From: Bacillota bacterium
GTDB lineage: Bacteria > Bacillota_I > Bacilli_A > ML615J-28 > CAG-698
Assembly: GCA_023422115.1 (NCBI GenBank)
Contig: JAEZSA010000159.1
Location: 1 to 12,035 of the forward strand
Length of the DNA stretch: 12,035 nt
Direction of reading: 5' to 3'
Shown here: positions 1 through 7,812 of the stretch, one piece after another
How the letters are laid out: every line of letters begins with the position of its first letter
Numbering within the stretch: position 1 is the first letter of the stretch
Position numbers and translations under genes: made by a program
The notes under the pieces: generated by a model
The model's input: only the letters and a program-made list of their open reading frames with translations
Databases searched by the model: none
What the model was told of the DNA's origin: nothing

Positions 1-57
1 CCTGGCACACCTATTGAAGCGATATTACCTACGTTAAAAGAAGATTTAGGAGAGTAA
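1..57 (+). CDS. glmS: Methylaspartate (glutamate) mutase S subunit, C-terminal end only
   Basis: Frame 1 is open from the first base to a TAA at 55-57 and reads PGTPIEAILPTLKEDLGE. This resembles the C-terminal tail of the small cobalamin-binding sigma subunit of glutamate mutase, where a PGT-P-E stretch and an acidic helix follow the last strand of the B12-binding domain. Only 18 residues are visible, so the B12-binding DxHxxG motif cannot be checked. The identification rests mainly on context: glmL and glmE follow directly, the same S-L-E-mal order known from Clostridium tetanomorphum. The protein would pair with GlmE to rearrange L-glutamate to (2S,3S)-3-methylaspartate. The start lies outside the window. 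Confidence 0.8.
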   Translation, partial: PGTPIEAILPTLKEDLGE

Positions 58-59
58 AT

Positions 60-1442
60 ATGAAGTTGTACTTGTTAGTTGACTTTGGTTCAACCTATAC
101 AAAGTTGACTGCTGTTGATATTGATAAAGGTGATATTATCGCTACTTCACGTAGTTTTACTACTGTTGCAACGGATATTCATGATGGTTATCATCAAGCG
201 CTGCAACTTCTATATCAAAACATGGGAAAAGAAGTTTCTTTTTCTAAAATAGTTGCTTGTTCATCAGCGGCTGGAGGTTTGAAAATGGCTGCTATTGGGC
301 TTGTTGAAGAACTAACAGTAGAAGCTGCAAAACGTGTTTGTTTGGGTGCTGGTGGAAAGGTAGATTTGGTGTTTTCCCATTATTTAAATACCAAAGAAGC
401 AGAGCGAATCAACAATGAGAATATTGATATTGTTCTTCTTGCTGGGGGAACAGATGGAGGGAATAGGGATTGTGTTTTGTTTAATGCAGAGATATTAGGA
501 AAGGTTGGAATTAAAGTTCCTATTATTTATGCCGGTAATAAATCTTGCCAAGATGAGATTATCTCTATTTTTGAAAAATACCACATGGAATATTATATTT
601 GTGATAACGTCATGCCGAAACTCAATGTTTTAAATATTGAAAGTGCGCGTGAGGTGATTCGCAAAGTATTTATGAATAATATTATTGAAGCCAAGGGAAT
701 TAAAAAAATTGAAAATGAAATAGATGAAATTATTCTTCCTACTCCCCATGCTGTTTTAAAAGCGACTGAACTTTTATCAAAAGGCTACTTACAAGAAAAA
801 GGGTTGGGAGAAATCGTCATAGTTGATATCGGTGGAGCTACTACAGATGTTTATTCAATTTGTTCTGGTTCTCCAAAACGGGCTGATGTGATTTTAAAAG
901 GATTAGAAGAACCTTTTGCGAAACGAACTGTAGAAGGTGATTTAGGCATGCGCTATTCGGCGCTTGGTGTTGTGAAAAACATCAGTGAAGAAGAAATCGC
1001 CAACTATCTTGAACAAGGAATTGATTTGGTTGCGGAAGCTAAAAAAAGAACAATCCATGTTGATATGCTTCCTCAAAGTGAAACAGATGAAAATATCGAG
1101 ATTATTTTTGGACAAATTTGTAGTAATATAGGTATGAGCCGTCATGTTGGGAAAATGGATACCCAGTATACTCCTCTTGGAACGTATTATTTTCAATATG
1201 GAAAAGATTTGACTGGCGTTGATTACATTATTGGTACAGGTGGGGTGATTATCTATAATCATAAACCACAAGAAATTTTAAAAAAGATGTTAGCAAATGA
1301 ACAAAGTATAATGGAGTTGCGTCCAAAAAATGCAAAATTTTTATTAGATAAAGATTATATTTTTTCAGCAATGGGCTTATTGAGTTTACATGAACCATTA
1401 ATAGCCTTAAAAATTATGAAAAAGTATATTATAAATATATAG
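60..1442 (+). CDS. glmL: GlmL/MutL, ATPase of the glutamate mutase system
   Basis: 460 residues, close to the roughly 460 of clostridial MutL encoded between the two mutase subunits. It belongs to the actin/Hsp70/hexokinase-type ATPase fold: phosphate-1 motif DFGSTYTK at 8-15, a glycine-rich LAGGTDGGN at 127-135, phosphate-2 motif VDIGGATTDVYS at about 255-266, and adenosine motif IIGTGGVI at 390-397. By analogy with diol dehydratase reactivases it is thought to reactivate or chaperone the B12 mutase by exchanging damaged cobalamin; that role is inferred for the family. It is not the DNA mismatch repair MutL. An AGGAGAG site at 48-54, overlapping the glmS stop, supports the ATG at 60. It sits between glmS and glmE, so expression is tied to the mutase. 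Confidence 0.95.
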   Translation: MKLYLLVDFGSTYTKLTAVDIDKGDIIATSRSFTTVATDIHDGYHQALQLLYQNMGKEVSFSKIVACSSAAGGLKMAAIGLVEELTVEAAKRVCLGAGGKVDLVFSHYLNTKEAERINNENIDIVLLAGGTDGGNRDCVLFNAEILGKVGIKVPIIYAGNKSCQDEIISIFEKYHMEYYICDNVMPKLNVLNIESAREVIRKVFMNNIIEAKGIKKIENEIDEIILPTPHAVLKATELLSKGYLQEKGLGEIVIVDIGGATTDVYSICSGSPKRADVILKGLEEPFAKRTVEGDLGMRYSALGVVKNISEEEIANYLEQGIDLVAEAKKRTIHVDMLPQSETDENIEIIFGQICSNIGMSRHVGKMDTQYTPLGTYYFQYGKDLTGVDYIIGTGGVIIYNHKPQEILKKMLANEQSIMELRPKNAKFLLDKDYIFSAMGLLSLHEPLIALKIMKKYIINI

Positions 1443-1461
1443 ATGGAGCTTATAAACTAAA

Positions 1462-2949
1462 ATGGAACTTAAAAATAAAAAACTTACTGAAGCAGAATTT
1501 TTTGCTATTCGAAAAGAAGTATTGTCATCATGGCCGACAGGATCATCAAAATTACTCGATTTAGATGGGGCTATCGAACGAATGAAACGACTTCCCGATA
1601 GTAAAAACTTTGCGATTAAAATGGCTCAAGCAGCTAAACAAGAAAAAACATTAATCCAACCCCGAGCAGGAGTTGCTATTCTTGAAGAACATATAAAATT
1701 ATTACAATATTTAGAAGATGCAGGTGCTGACTTCCTTCCCTCAACAATCGATTCTTATACAAGACAAAATCGCTATCATGAAGCGGAACGAGGGATCGAA
1801 GAAAGTAAGATTATGGGAAGAAGCATGTTAAATGGTTTTCCAGCTGTCAATTATGGGGTTGAATTGTGTCGTCAAGTTCTTGATGCAGTCAATGTTCCGC
1901 TTCAAGCAAGACATGGAACGCCCGATTCCCGTTTGCTGGCAGAAATTATTCATGCTGCTGGTTGGACTTCTAATGAAGGAGGCGCCATTTCTTACAATGT
2001 TCCTTATGCGAAAAATGTTTCCATTGAGGATTCAATCCGATATTGGCAATATTGTGACCGCTTAGTTGGTTATTATGAAGAACATGGAGCGCACATCAAC
2101 CGGGAACCTTTTGGTCCATTAACAGGTACTTTGGTTCCACCATCGATTTCCAATGCAGTTGGGATTATTGAAGCGCTGCTTGCTGCCGAACAAGGAGTAA
2201 AAAATATTACAGTTGGTTATGGTCAAGGAGGTAACTTTATTCAAGATATCGCCGCAATCAATGCCTTAAAAGATCAAACAGAAGCCTATCTTCATCAATA
2301 TGGCTATCACGATGTTATCGTTACTACCGTCTTCCATCAGTGGATGGGAGGTTTTCCTGCGGATGAAGCAGAAGCAACAGCATTAATTTCGCTGGCTTCT
2401 ACGGTTGCTTCTTTAGGAAAAGCAACGAAAATGATTACAAAAACGCCTTATGAATCGGTAGGTATCCCAACCAAAGAAGCCAATGCCATCGGAATCAAAG
2501 CTTCCAAATTTGTTGTCAATTTATTTAAAGATCAAAAGAACCCTTCTAGTCATCAATATCTAGAAGAGTATCGCCAAATTAGAAAAGAAGTCGATTCCTT
2601 ACTAGGGCATGTATTCTATTTAGGTAATGGTGACTTAGCGATAGGAACAGTAGAAGCATTCAAACAGGGAATTATCGATATTCCTTTTGCTCCAAGTAAA
2701 TTTAATGCAGGTAAAATGCTTCCTGCGCGAGACAATTTAGGTTGTATTCGGGTATTAGAATTTGGTAATTTAGGATTCAGTGAAGAAATTAAAGAATTTC
2801 ATCGTCATAAAATAGCTGAAAGAGCCAAATATGAAGGTCGAGAAGTATCGTTTCAAATGACTATTGATGATGTTTGTGCAGTAAGTGCCGGAGAATTAAT
2901 TGGTCATCACACAAAGGCTAAAAAAAATAGAGAAAAGAAGGCAAAATAA
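1462..2949 (+). CDS. glmE: Methylaspartate (glutamate) mutase, epsilon (E) catalytic subunit
   Basis: 495 residues, slightly longer than the 483-485 of clostridial GlmE. This is the catalytic TIM-barrel subunit of coenzyme B12-dependent glutamate mutase, which with GlmS converts L-glutamate to 3-methylaspartate by a radical carbon-skeleton rearrangement. Visible family signatures are QPRAGVAILEEH at 66-77, QARHGTPDSRLL at 148-159, and NEGGAISYNVPY at 171-182. Arg68, Arg101 and Arg150 fit the arginine claw that holds the substrate carboxylates, and Glu172, Tyr178 and Tyr182 fit the known active-site Glu and Tyr residues; this is by remembered alignment. A GGAG at 1445-1448 lies 13 nt before the ATG, a rather long spacing, but no better start is near. 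The stop abuts the mal start codon directly. Confidence 0.97.
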   Translation: MELKNKKLTEAEFFAIRKEVLSSWPTGSSKLLDLDGAIERMKRLPDSKNFAIKMAQAAKQEKTLIQPRAGVAILEEHIKLLQYLEDAGADFLPSTIDSYTRQNRYHEAERGIEESKIMGRSMLNGFPAVNYGVELCRQVLDAVNVPLQARHGTPDSRLLAEIIHAAGWTSNEGGAISYNVPYAKNVSIEDSIRYWQYCDRLVGYYEEHGAHINREPFGPLTGTLVPPSISNAVGIIEALLAAEQGVKNITVGYGQGGNFIQDIAAINALKDQTEAYLHQYGYHDVIVTTVFHQWMGGFPADEAEATALISLASTVASLGKATKMITKTPYESVGIPTKEANAIGIKASKFVVNLFKDQKNPSSHQYLEEYRQIRKEVDSLLGHVFYLGNGDLAIGTVEAFKQGIIDIPFAPSKFNAGKMLPARDNLGCIRVLEFGNLGFSEEIKEFHRHKIAERAKYEGREVSFQMTIDDVCAVSAGELIGHHTKAKKNREKKAK

Positions 2950-4194
2950 ATGAAAATTAAACAAGTTGTTCTATCAAAATCATACACAGGATTTTACTTT
3001 GATGATCAAAAAGCAATTAAAGCAGGAGCCACTTCAGATGGCTTTACTTATGTTGGAGAACCAAAAACACCAGGATTTACCAGTATTCGTCAACCAGGAG
3101 AAGCCATATCAATTCAATTAGTCTTAGAAGATGGTAGTGTTGCCGTGGGAGATTGTGCTGCAGTTCAATATAGTGGTGCAGGGGGAAGAGATCCTTTGTT
3201 CCTAGCAGATGAGTTTATTCCTTTTATTGAAAAGAATATTAAGCCATTATTGATTGGAGAAGATGTTTCCCAATTTAAAGAATTGGCATTAAAATATGAC
3301 CACCTACAAGTAAATGGTCAAAGACTCCATACTGCAATTCGTTATGGTATTACTCAAGCACTATTAAAAGCATCTGCAATCACAAATAAATTGACAATGG
3401 CAGAGGTTATTCGTAAAGAATATCATATTTCTGAAAAAGAATATGTTCCTGTTGCTGTGTTCACGCAATCGGGAGATGATAGATATCAAAACGCGGATAA
3501 GATGATTATCAAACAAGCAGATGTTTTACCTCATGCCTTAATTAATCATGTTGATACAAAATTAGGTAAGAATGGGGAATTATTATTAGAATATGTGAAA
3601 TGGTTACGAGATCGCACTCTGAAACTACGTAAAAATGAGAACTACAACCCCATCTTTCATATCGATACCTATGGAACAGTAGGAATTGCTTTTCATAATG
3701 ATGTAGCAAAGATGGTTGATTATTTTGCTGTTTTATGTGAAGCTGCCAAGCCATTTCATCTCCGAATTGAAGGACCTGTGGATGCTGGGAATCGTGAAGA
3801 TACGATGATTGCCCTTCGCGATATTCGTGTTTTGCTAGATCAAAGAAAAATTGACGTTGAAATAGTAGCTGATGAGTGGTGTAACACGCTAGAAGATGTA
3901 ATTTACTTTGCTGATCATAAAGCAGGACACATGCTACAAGTTAAAACTCCTGATTTAGGTGGAGTGAATAATGTTGTTGAAGCGTTACTTTATTGCAATA
4001 AAATGAATATCGGAAGCTATTGTGGTGGTACTTGTAATGAAACAAACATTTCTAGTGAAGCAACGACCAATATTGCCATCGCTTGTCATGCAACTCAATG
4101 CCTAGCTAAACCAGGAATGGGTTGTGATGAAGGATTTATGATTGTAAAAAATGAAATTAATAGAGTGGTTGCTCTAGCAAACTCAAGGAGATAA
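2950..4194 (+). CDS. mal: 3-Methylaspartate ammonia-lyase
   Basis: 414 residues, against 413 in C. tetanomorphum. It is an enolase-superfamily enzyme that eliminates ammonia from 3-methylaspartate to give mesaconate, the second step of the pathway. The active site appears complete: magnesium ligands Asp239 (HIDTYGTVG), Glu274 (RIEGPVD) and Asp308 (VADEW), catalytic Lys332 (LQVKTPDLGG), His195 (LPHALIN) and substrate-binding Gln173. Each is one residue beyond the C. tetanomorphum numbering I recall (238, 273, 307, 331, 194, 172), a consistent offset that supports the assignment. The C-terminal GTCNETNISSEAT stretch at 360-372 is also typical. The ATG follows the glmE stop with no gap, and a purine-rich AAGAAGG at 2936-2942 inside glmE is its ribosome site, so translation is probably coupled. 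Confidence 0.98.
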   Translation: MKIKQVVLSKSYTGFYFDDQKAIKAGATSDGFTYVGEPKTPGFTSIRQPGEAISIQLVLEDGSVAVGDCAAVQYSGAGGRDPLFLADEFIPFIEKNIKPLLIGEDVSQFKELALKYDHLQVNGQRLHTAIRYGITQALLKASAITNKLTMAEVIRKEYHISEKEYVPVAVFTQSGDDRYQNADKMIIKQADVLPHALINHVDTKLGKNGELLLEYVKWLRDRTLKLRKNENYNPIFHIDTYGTVGIAFHNDVAKMVDYFAVLCEAAKPFHLRIEGPVDAGNREDTMIALRDIRVLLDQRKIDVEIVADEWCNTLEDVIYFADHKAGHMLQVKTPDLGGVNNVVEALLYCNKMNIGSYCGGTCNETNISSEATTNIAIACHATQCLAKPGMGCDEGFMIVKNEINRVVALANSRR

Positions 4195-4199
4195 AAAAT

Positions 4200-4451
4200 A
4201 TGAAAATAGGCGTTGCTGGTACTGTAGAATCTAATGATTGTCTCATCACTGTAGAAGCAAATGACAAACTAGAGATAACAATCGAAAGTATTGTGATTGA
4301 GTTTTTTGGTGAGCAAATTAAAAAAGTAATTGAAGATACCTTGGCTGAATTGAATATCAAAGCCATAAAGGTAACCTGCAATGATAAAGGAGCTCTTGAT
4401 TATACAATCAAATCACGACTAGTAACGGCTATTAAAAGGATGGAGGGTTAA
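4200..4451 (+). CDS. citD: Citramalate/citrate lyase acyl carrier protein (gamma subunit)
   Basis: 83 residues, slightly shorter than the roughly 98 of enteric CitD. This small subunit carries the phosphoribosyl-dephospho-CoA arm that holds the acetyl group and swings between the alpha and beta subunits. The attachment motif AGTVESND at 6-13 matches the family's AGTLES-x-D, with Ser11 as the expected modified serine. The DKGALDYTIKSRL block at 61-73 matches the conserved C-terminal DKGALDC region. An AAGGAG at 4185-4190 lies 9 nt before the ATG. The position directly after mal, with no citrate transporter or citrate sensor nearby, suggests the complex cleaves citramalate rather than citrate. 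Confidence 0.95.
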   Translation: MKIGVAGTVESNDCLITVEANDKLEITIESIVIEFFGEQIKKVIEDTLAELNIKAIKVTCNDKGALDYTIKSRLVTAIKRMEG

Positions 4452-4454
4452 TTC

Positions 4455-5303
4455 ATGAGGAGAAGTTGCTTATTTATTCCTAGTAGTAATCCAGGAATGT
4501 TGCAAAGCGCAGATATTTATCATTTTGATACGGTAATCTTCGATTTAGAAGACGCTGTGATGATGAGTGAAAAAGAAAGTGCACGCGAATTATTAAAAAA
4601 CTTTTTATCTGTGGCTGATTTAAAAAACAAAGAAGTGATGATTCGAATTAATGGTCTAGACAATGATTTTGCCGTGGCAGATGTAAAAAGTATTGTTAGT
4701 GACGATATCGATGCTATTATGTTACCAAAAGCTCGCGTCAAAGATATTGTTTATTTAGATCATTTATTAACTCAAATTGAAATCGAAAAACAATTAAAAA
4801 AGAAGATAAGTATTGTTCCTATTATTGAATTGGCTACCTCTTTATTGGAAGTAGAAGCCATCGCTGAGCAAAATCGGGTTGATGGAATCTTGCTTGGTGC
4901 GGAAGATTTAACCAGTGATATGGAAGTGATGCGCACTGAGGAAGGAAATGAAATTTTGTATCCTCGTGCTAGAATTGCTATCGCTTGCAAAGCATATAAA
5001 ATTGATGCCATTGACACTCCTTATACCAATGTAGGTAATATGGAGGGATTGAAGCGCGATGCTTTAGTCGCCAAAGGACTTGGTTTTAATGCGAAAGCTT
5101 GTATTCATCCCAATCAAATCGATTGTATCAATCAAATATTTTCCCCTACTGAAAAAGAAATTTTAAAAGCCCAAAAGATTATTGCTGCTTATGAACAAGA
5201 AAAGAAAGGTGCTTTTAGTTTGGATGGGAAAATGATTGATAAACCAATTATTGATAGAAGTCAAAAAATACTAGAAAAAGCAAAGAAATTTGGTTTGCTT
5301 TAG
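4455..5303 (+). CDS. citE: Citramalate/citrate lyase beta subunit (CitE family)
   Basis: 282 residues, near the usual 290. It belongs to the HpcH/HpaI aldolase-like TIM-barrel family. In the lyase complex it cleaves the acyl-carrier-bound substrate: citramalyl-ACP would give pyruvate and acetyl-ACP, citryl-ACP would give oxaloacetate. Visible signatures are RRSCLFIPSSNP at the N-terminus, TVIFDLEDAV at 26-35, Arg64 in MIRING, the likely magnesium ligands Glu125 (PIIELA) and Asp151 (GAEDLTSDM), and KACIHPNQ at 214-221. GGAGGG at 4442-4447 is 7 nt before the ATG. The family alone does not separate citrate from citramalate as substrate; the neighbouring mal and glutamate mutase genes favour citramalate. 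Confidence 0.95.
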   Translation: MRRSCLFIPSSNPGMLQSADIYHFDTVIFDLEDAVMMSEKESARELLKNFLSVADLKNKEVMIRINGLDNDFAVADVKSIVSDDIDAIMLPKARVKDIVYLDHLLTQIEIEKQLKKKISIVPIIELATSLLEVEAIAEQNRVDGILLGAEDLTSDMEVMRTEEGNEILYPRARIAIACKAYKIDAIDTPYTNVGNMEGLKRDALVAKGLGFNAKACIHPNQIDCINQIFSPTEKEILKAQKIIAAYEQEKKGAFSLDGKMIDKPIIDRSQKILEKAKKFGLL

Positions 5304-5308
5304 GGGGT
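5302..5308 (+). promoter_or_regulatory. Ribosome binding site fixing the citF start
   Basis: AGGGGGT overlaps the citE stop codon and lies 5 nt before the ATG at 5314. The upstream in-frame TTG at 5290, inside citE, has no comparable site, so 5314 is preferred. Confidence 0.8.
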
Positions 5309-5313
5309 GTAGG

Positions 5314-6819
5314 ATGAAAAATTCTTTAGGCCGTTTTGTAGATGCTGAGTTTGCTCCCTTTACTACCTCCAATACTTTTTTAAATAAACAAAGAAAACTG
5401 ATTTCTGAGAAGAAAACCAGTAACGAGAATAAGTTAGTACAATCGATTAGTGAAGTATTTGATAAACTACAAATCACTGATGGTATGACCTTATCTTTTC
5501 ACCATCATTTACGCGATGGGGATCGCGTATTAAATCTAGTTGCTTCCGAGATTAAAAAGAGAAATTTAAAGAACATGATCTTAGCGCCAAGTTCTATTTT
5601 CCCTTGCCATAAAGATTTGGTCGAATTAGTCGAACAAAAAAATGTCATTCAAATTGTTACCAATTATGTCAATGGACCAGTAGCGGATGCGATTTCTCAA
5701 GGAAAATTGGAGAAACCATTGATCATGATGACTCATGGCGGTCGTCCTCAAGCGATAGAATCAGGGTATTTAAAAATTGACGTTGCTTTTATTGCTTGTC
5801 CTTATGCGGATCAAGAGGGGAATGGAAATGGCTTCTATGGACCCAATGCTTGTGGTTCGCTAGGCTATTGTATTAGTGATATGCTTTATGCCAATAAAAA
5901 AGTAGTGGTTACTGATCATCTTGTTCCTAAAGTATTAGAAAAGGAAATTAAAAGTGAATATATCGATTATGTTCTTGAAGTAGATTCCATTGGTGATGCT
6001 CAGAAAATCGTTTCTGGAACTACCAAAATTACCAAAGATCCGATCGGCTTAACCATTGCCAAGAAAGCTGCTCTCTTCTTAGACCTTGCAGGGGCTATTA
6101 AGGATGGCTTTTCAATGCAAACAGGAGCAGGAGGAACGTCTCTTGCTGTAGCTCACTATGTAAAGGAAATCATGATAGAAAAGAAAATCAAAGCCGCCTT
6201 TGCCAGTGGTGGTATTACCGGATATTTTACTAGCATGTTAGAAGAAGGCTTGGTAGATTATTTATATGATGTTCAGAGTTTTGATTTAGAAGCAGTTAAA
6301 TCGATAGGTAAAAATAAAAACCATATCGCGATTAGTGCTTCAGAGTATGCCAATCCTTATGATGACAATATTGTCAATAAACTCGATTTTGTTATCTTAG
6401 GTGCAACAGAAGTCGATCTTAATTTTAATGTGAATGTAACAACCTCCTCTTTAGGAAATATCATTGGAGGTTCAGGCGGTCATGCAGATACTGCTTATGG
6501 AGCTAAACTAACGATGATTGTTACTCCATTGATGAAATCGAGAATTCCGATTGTAAAAGAGAAAGTGACAACAATTACAACTCCAGGATCGGATGTGGAT
6601 GTCATTGTTACTGAAAGAGGAATCGCGATTAATCCGTTACGTCAAGATTTAATTACAAAAATGAAAAATTCAAAATTAGATATTGTCACGATAGAAGAAT
6701 TATTACAAAAAGCACATAGTATTACGGGTGTTCCTGCTAAAATACCATGTTCAAATCAAGCGGTAGGAGTTGTAATGTATCGTGATGGTACGATTATCGA
6801 TACGATATATCGTAAATAA
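5314..6819 (+). CDS. citF: Citramalate/citrate lyase alpha subunit (acyl-ACP transferase)
   Basis: 501 residues from the chosen ATG, close to the roughly 510 of E. coli CitF. The alpha subunit exchanges the acetyl group on CitD for the substrate, releasing acetate and forming citramalyl-ACP (or citryl-ACP), and belongs to the CoA-transferase fold. Recognisable blocks are HGGRPQAIESGYL starting at 141, GPNACGSLGY at 176-185, SMQTGAGGTSLA at 267-278, ASGGITGYF at 297-305 and GGSGGHAD at 385-392. The start at 5314 has a strong ribosome site; a TTG eight codons upstream is possible but lies inside citE and has none. The gene sits 10 nt after citE, and its end leads directly into citC, so the three lyase subunits are made together in D-E-F order. 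Confidence 0.96.
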   Translation: MKNSLGRFVDAEFAPFTTSNTFLNKQRKLISEKKTSNENKLVQSISEVFDKLQITDGMTLSFHHHLRDGDRVLNLVASEIKKRNLKNMILAPSSIFPCHKDLVELVEQKNVIQIVTNYVNGPVADAISQGKLEKPLIMMTHGGRPQAIESGYLKIDVAFIACPYADQEGNGNGFYGPNACGSLGYCISDMLYANKKVVVTDHLVPKVLEKEIKSEYIDYVLEVDSIGDAQKIVSGTTKITKDPIGLTIAKKAALFLDLAGAIKDGFSMQTGAGGTSLAVAHYVKEIMIEKKIKAAFASGGITGYFTSMLEEGLVDYLYDVQSFDLEAVKSIGKNKNHIAISASEYANPYDDNIVNKLDFVILGATEVDLNFNVNVTTSSLGNIIGGSGGHADTAYGAKLTMIVTPLMKSRIPIVKEKVTTITTPGSDVDVIVTERGIAINPLRQDLITKMKNSKLDIVTIEELLQKAHSITGVPAKIPCSNQAVGVVMYRDGTIIDTIYRK

Positions 6820-6821
6820 AT

Positions 6822-6827
6822 GGAGGG
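6822..6827 (+). promoter_or_regulatory. Ribosome binding site that decides the citC start
   Basis: GGAGGG overlaps the G of an upstream ATG at 6820 and lies 4 nt before the ATG at 6832. The upstream ATG has only A/T-rich sequence before it, so its bases are better read as part of this site. Confidence 0.75.
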
Positions 6828-6831
6828 TTCG

Positions 6832-7812
6832 ATGGAGTTTGTTGTAAAAGAAGCAATATTACACCAAGAAAAAGACCGAATTAAGACATTCTTGAATCGG
6901 TTTCATTTGGAATACGAAGATAATATTACTCTAACTCTTTATATCGAACATTTAGATGAGATTGTTGGAACGGTTTCTGCTATGGATTATATCATCAAAG
7001 ACCTTGCTGTACTAGAAGAGTATCAAGGGCAGAACATGGCTAATCTTCTCCTTTCAGAATTATTTCAACGATTGAATGCCAGAAACATCATTTATTATCA
7101 AGTCTATACCAAACCAGAAAACAAAAAGTTTTTCTTGGATCTTAACTTTTCTGAAATTATTACTGTAAATCATACTTGTTTATTAGAAACAAAGAATTTT
7201 TCAATTACCGATCAATTACAAAAGATAAGAAATACGAACCAAATTAATACCATTGATAATGGTGCAATTGTTGTGAATGCCAATCCATTTACCAACGGAC
7301 ATTTGTATTTAATCGAAACAGCAGCGAAAAATCATGAAACCTTACTTGTTTTTGTTTTAGAAGAAGACTATTCAACTTTCTCGTTTTCGGAAAGATTGTA
7401 CTTAGTACAACAAGGAACGGCACATGTAAAGAATGTTAAAGTCATTCCTAGCACCAAATACATCATTTCTGCACTTACTTTTCCGACTTATTTCTTGAAG
7501 GAAGATGTGGATAAAGTAGCAGAACAAGCACTTGTTGATGCAGCGATATTCAAACAATACTTTATCCCTATTTTTAATATTTCCAAACGCTATGTTGGTA
7601 GTGAAACGGATTTGGTTACAGCGAAGTATAATCTTGCTTTAAAAAAAGTATTGCTCAATCAATTGGTTGAAATTTCGAGAAAAGAAATAGGGAATCAACC
7701 GATCAGCGCTAGTTTGGTTAGAAAATATTATATGAATCGTGAATTTACAAAAATCGCCCCGTTAGTTCCACTAACAACATTCACTTATTTAAAGGAGAGA
7801 AGCCATGAATGA
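6832..7812 (+). CDS. citC: Citramalate/citrate lyase ligase (acetate:lyase ligase)
   Basis: 326 residues from the chosen start, within the usual 325-350. CitC activates the lyase by ATP-dependent acetylation of the thiol on the CitD prosthetic group. Two domains are visible: an N-terminal GNAT-like region (about 1-115, with DLAVLEEYQGQNMANLLL at its acetyl-CoA loop) and a C-terminal nucleotidyltransferase domain with NPFTNGHLYLIE from about 151, a variant of the HxGH motif, YVGSETD at 254-260 and ISASLVR at 291-297 (an ISxS type motif). The ATG at 6832 is preferred over one four codons upstream because the GGAGGG lies between them. In citrate fermentation operons citC usually comes before citD; here it follows citF. 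Its last 8 nt overlap citXG. Confidence 0.94.
   Translation: MEFVVKEAILHQEKDRIKTFLNRFHLEYEDNITLTLYIEHLDEIVGTVSAMDYIIKDLAVLEEYQGQNMANLLLSELFQRLNARNIIYYQVYTKPENKKFFLDLNFSEIITVNHTCLLETKNFSITDQLQKIRNTNQINTIDNGAIVVNANPFTNGHLYLIETAAKNHETLLVFVLEEDYSTFSFSERLYLVQQGTAHVKNVKVIPSTKYIISALTFPTYFLKEDVDKVAEQALVDAAIFKQYFIPIFNISKRYVGSETDLVTAKYNLALKKVLLNQLVEISRKEIGNQPISASLVRKYYMNREFTKIAPLVPLTTFTYLKERSHE

Noticed and set aside
942..1271. 109-codon open frame on the - strand
   Set aside because: It lies wholly inside the well-supported glmL gene, has no recognisable motif and no clear ribosome site.
60..1442. DNA mismatch repair MutL, as the name MutL might suggest
   Set aside because: The protein has the actin-like ATPase motifs of the glutamate mutase accessory protein and no GHKL ATPase motifs.
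3542..3754. 70-codon open frame on the - strand
   Set aside because: It is antisense to mal, with low-complexity composition and no family features.
4520..5017. Two - strand open frames of 73 and 81 codons
   Set aside because: Both are antisense to citE; their Ser/Ile-rich composition is what reading the opposite strand of this A/T-rich gene gives.
5290..5313. Upstream TTG start for citF adding eight residues
   Set aside because: It lies within citE and lacks a ribosome site, whereas AGGGGGT is correctly placed for the ATG at 5314.
6820..6831. Upstream ATG start for citC adding four residues
   Set aside because: No Shine-Dalgarno precedes it, and its own G begins the GGAGGG that serves the ATG at 6832.
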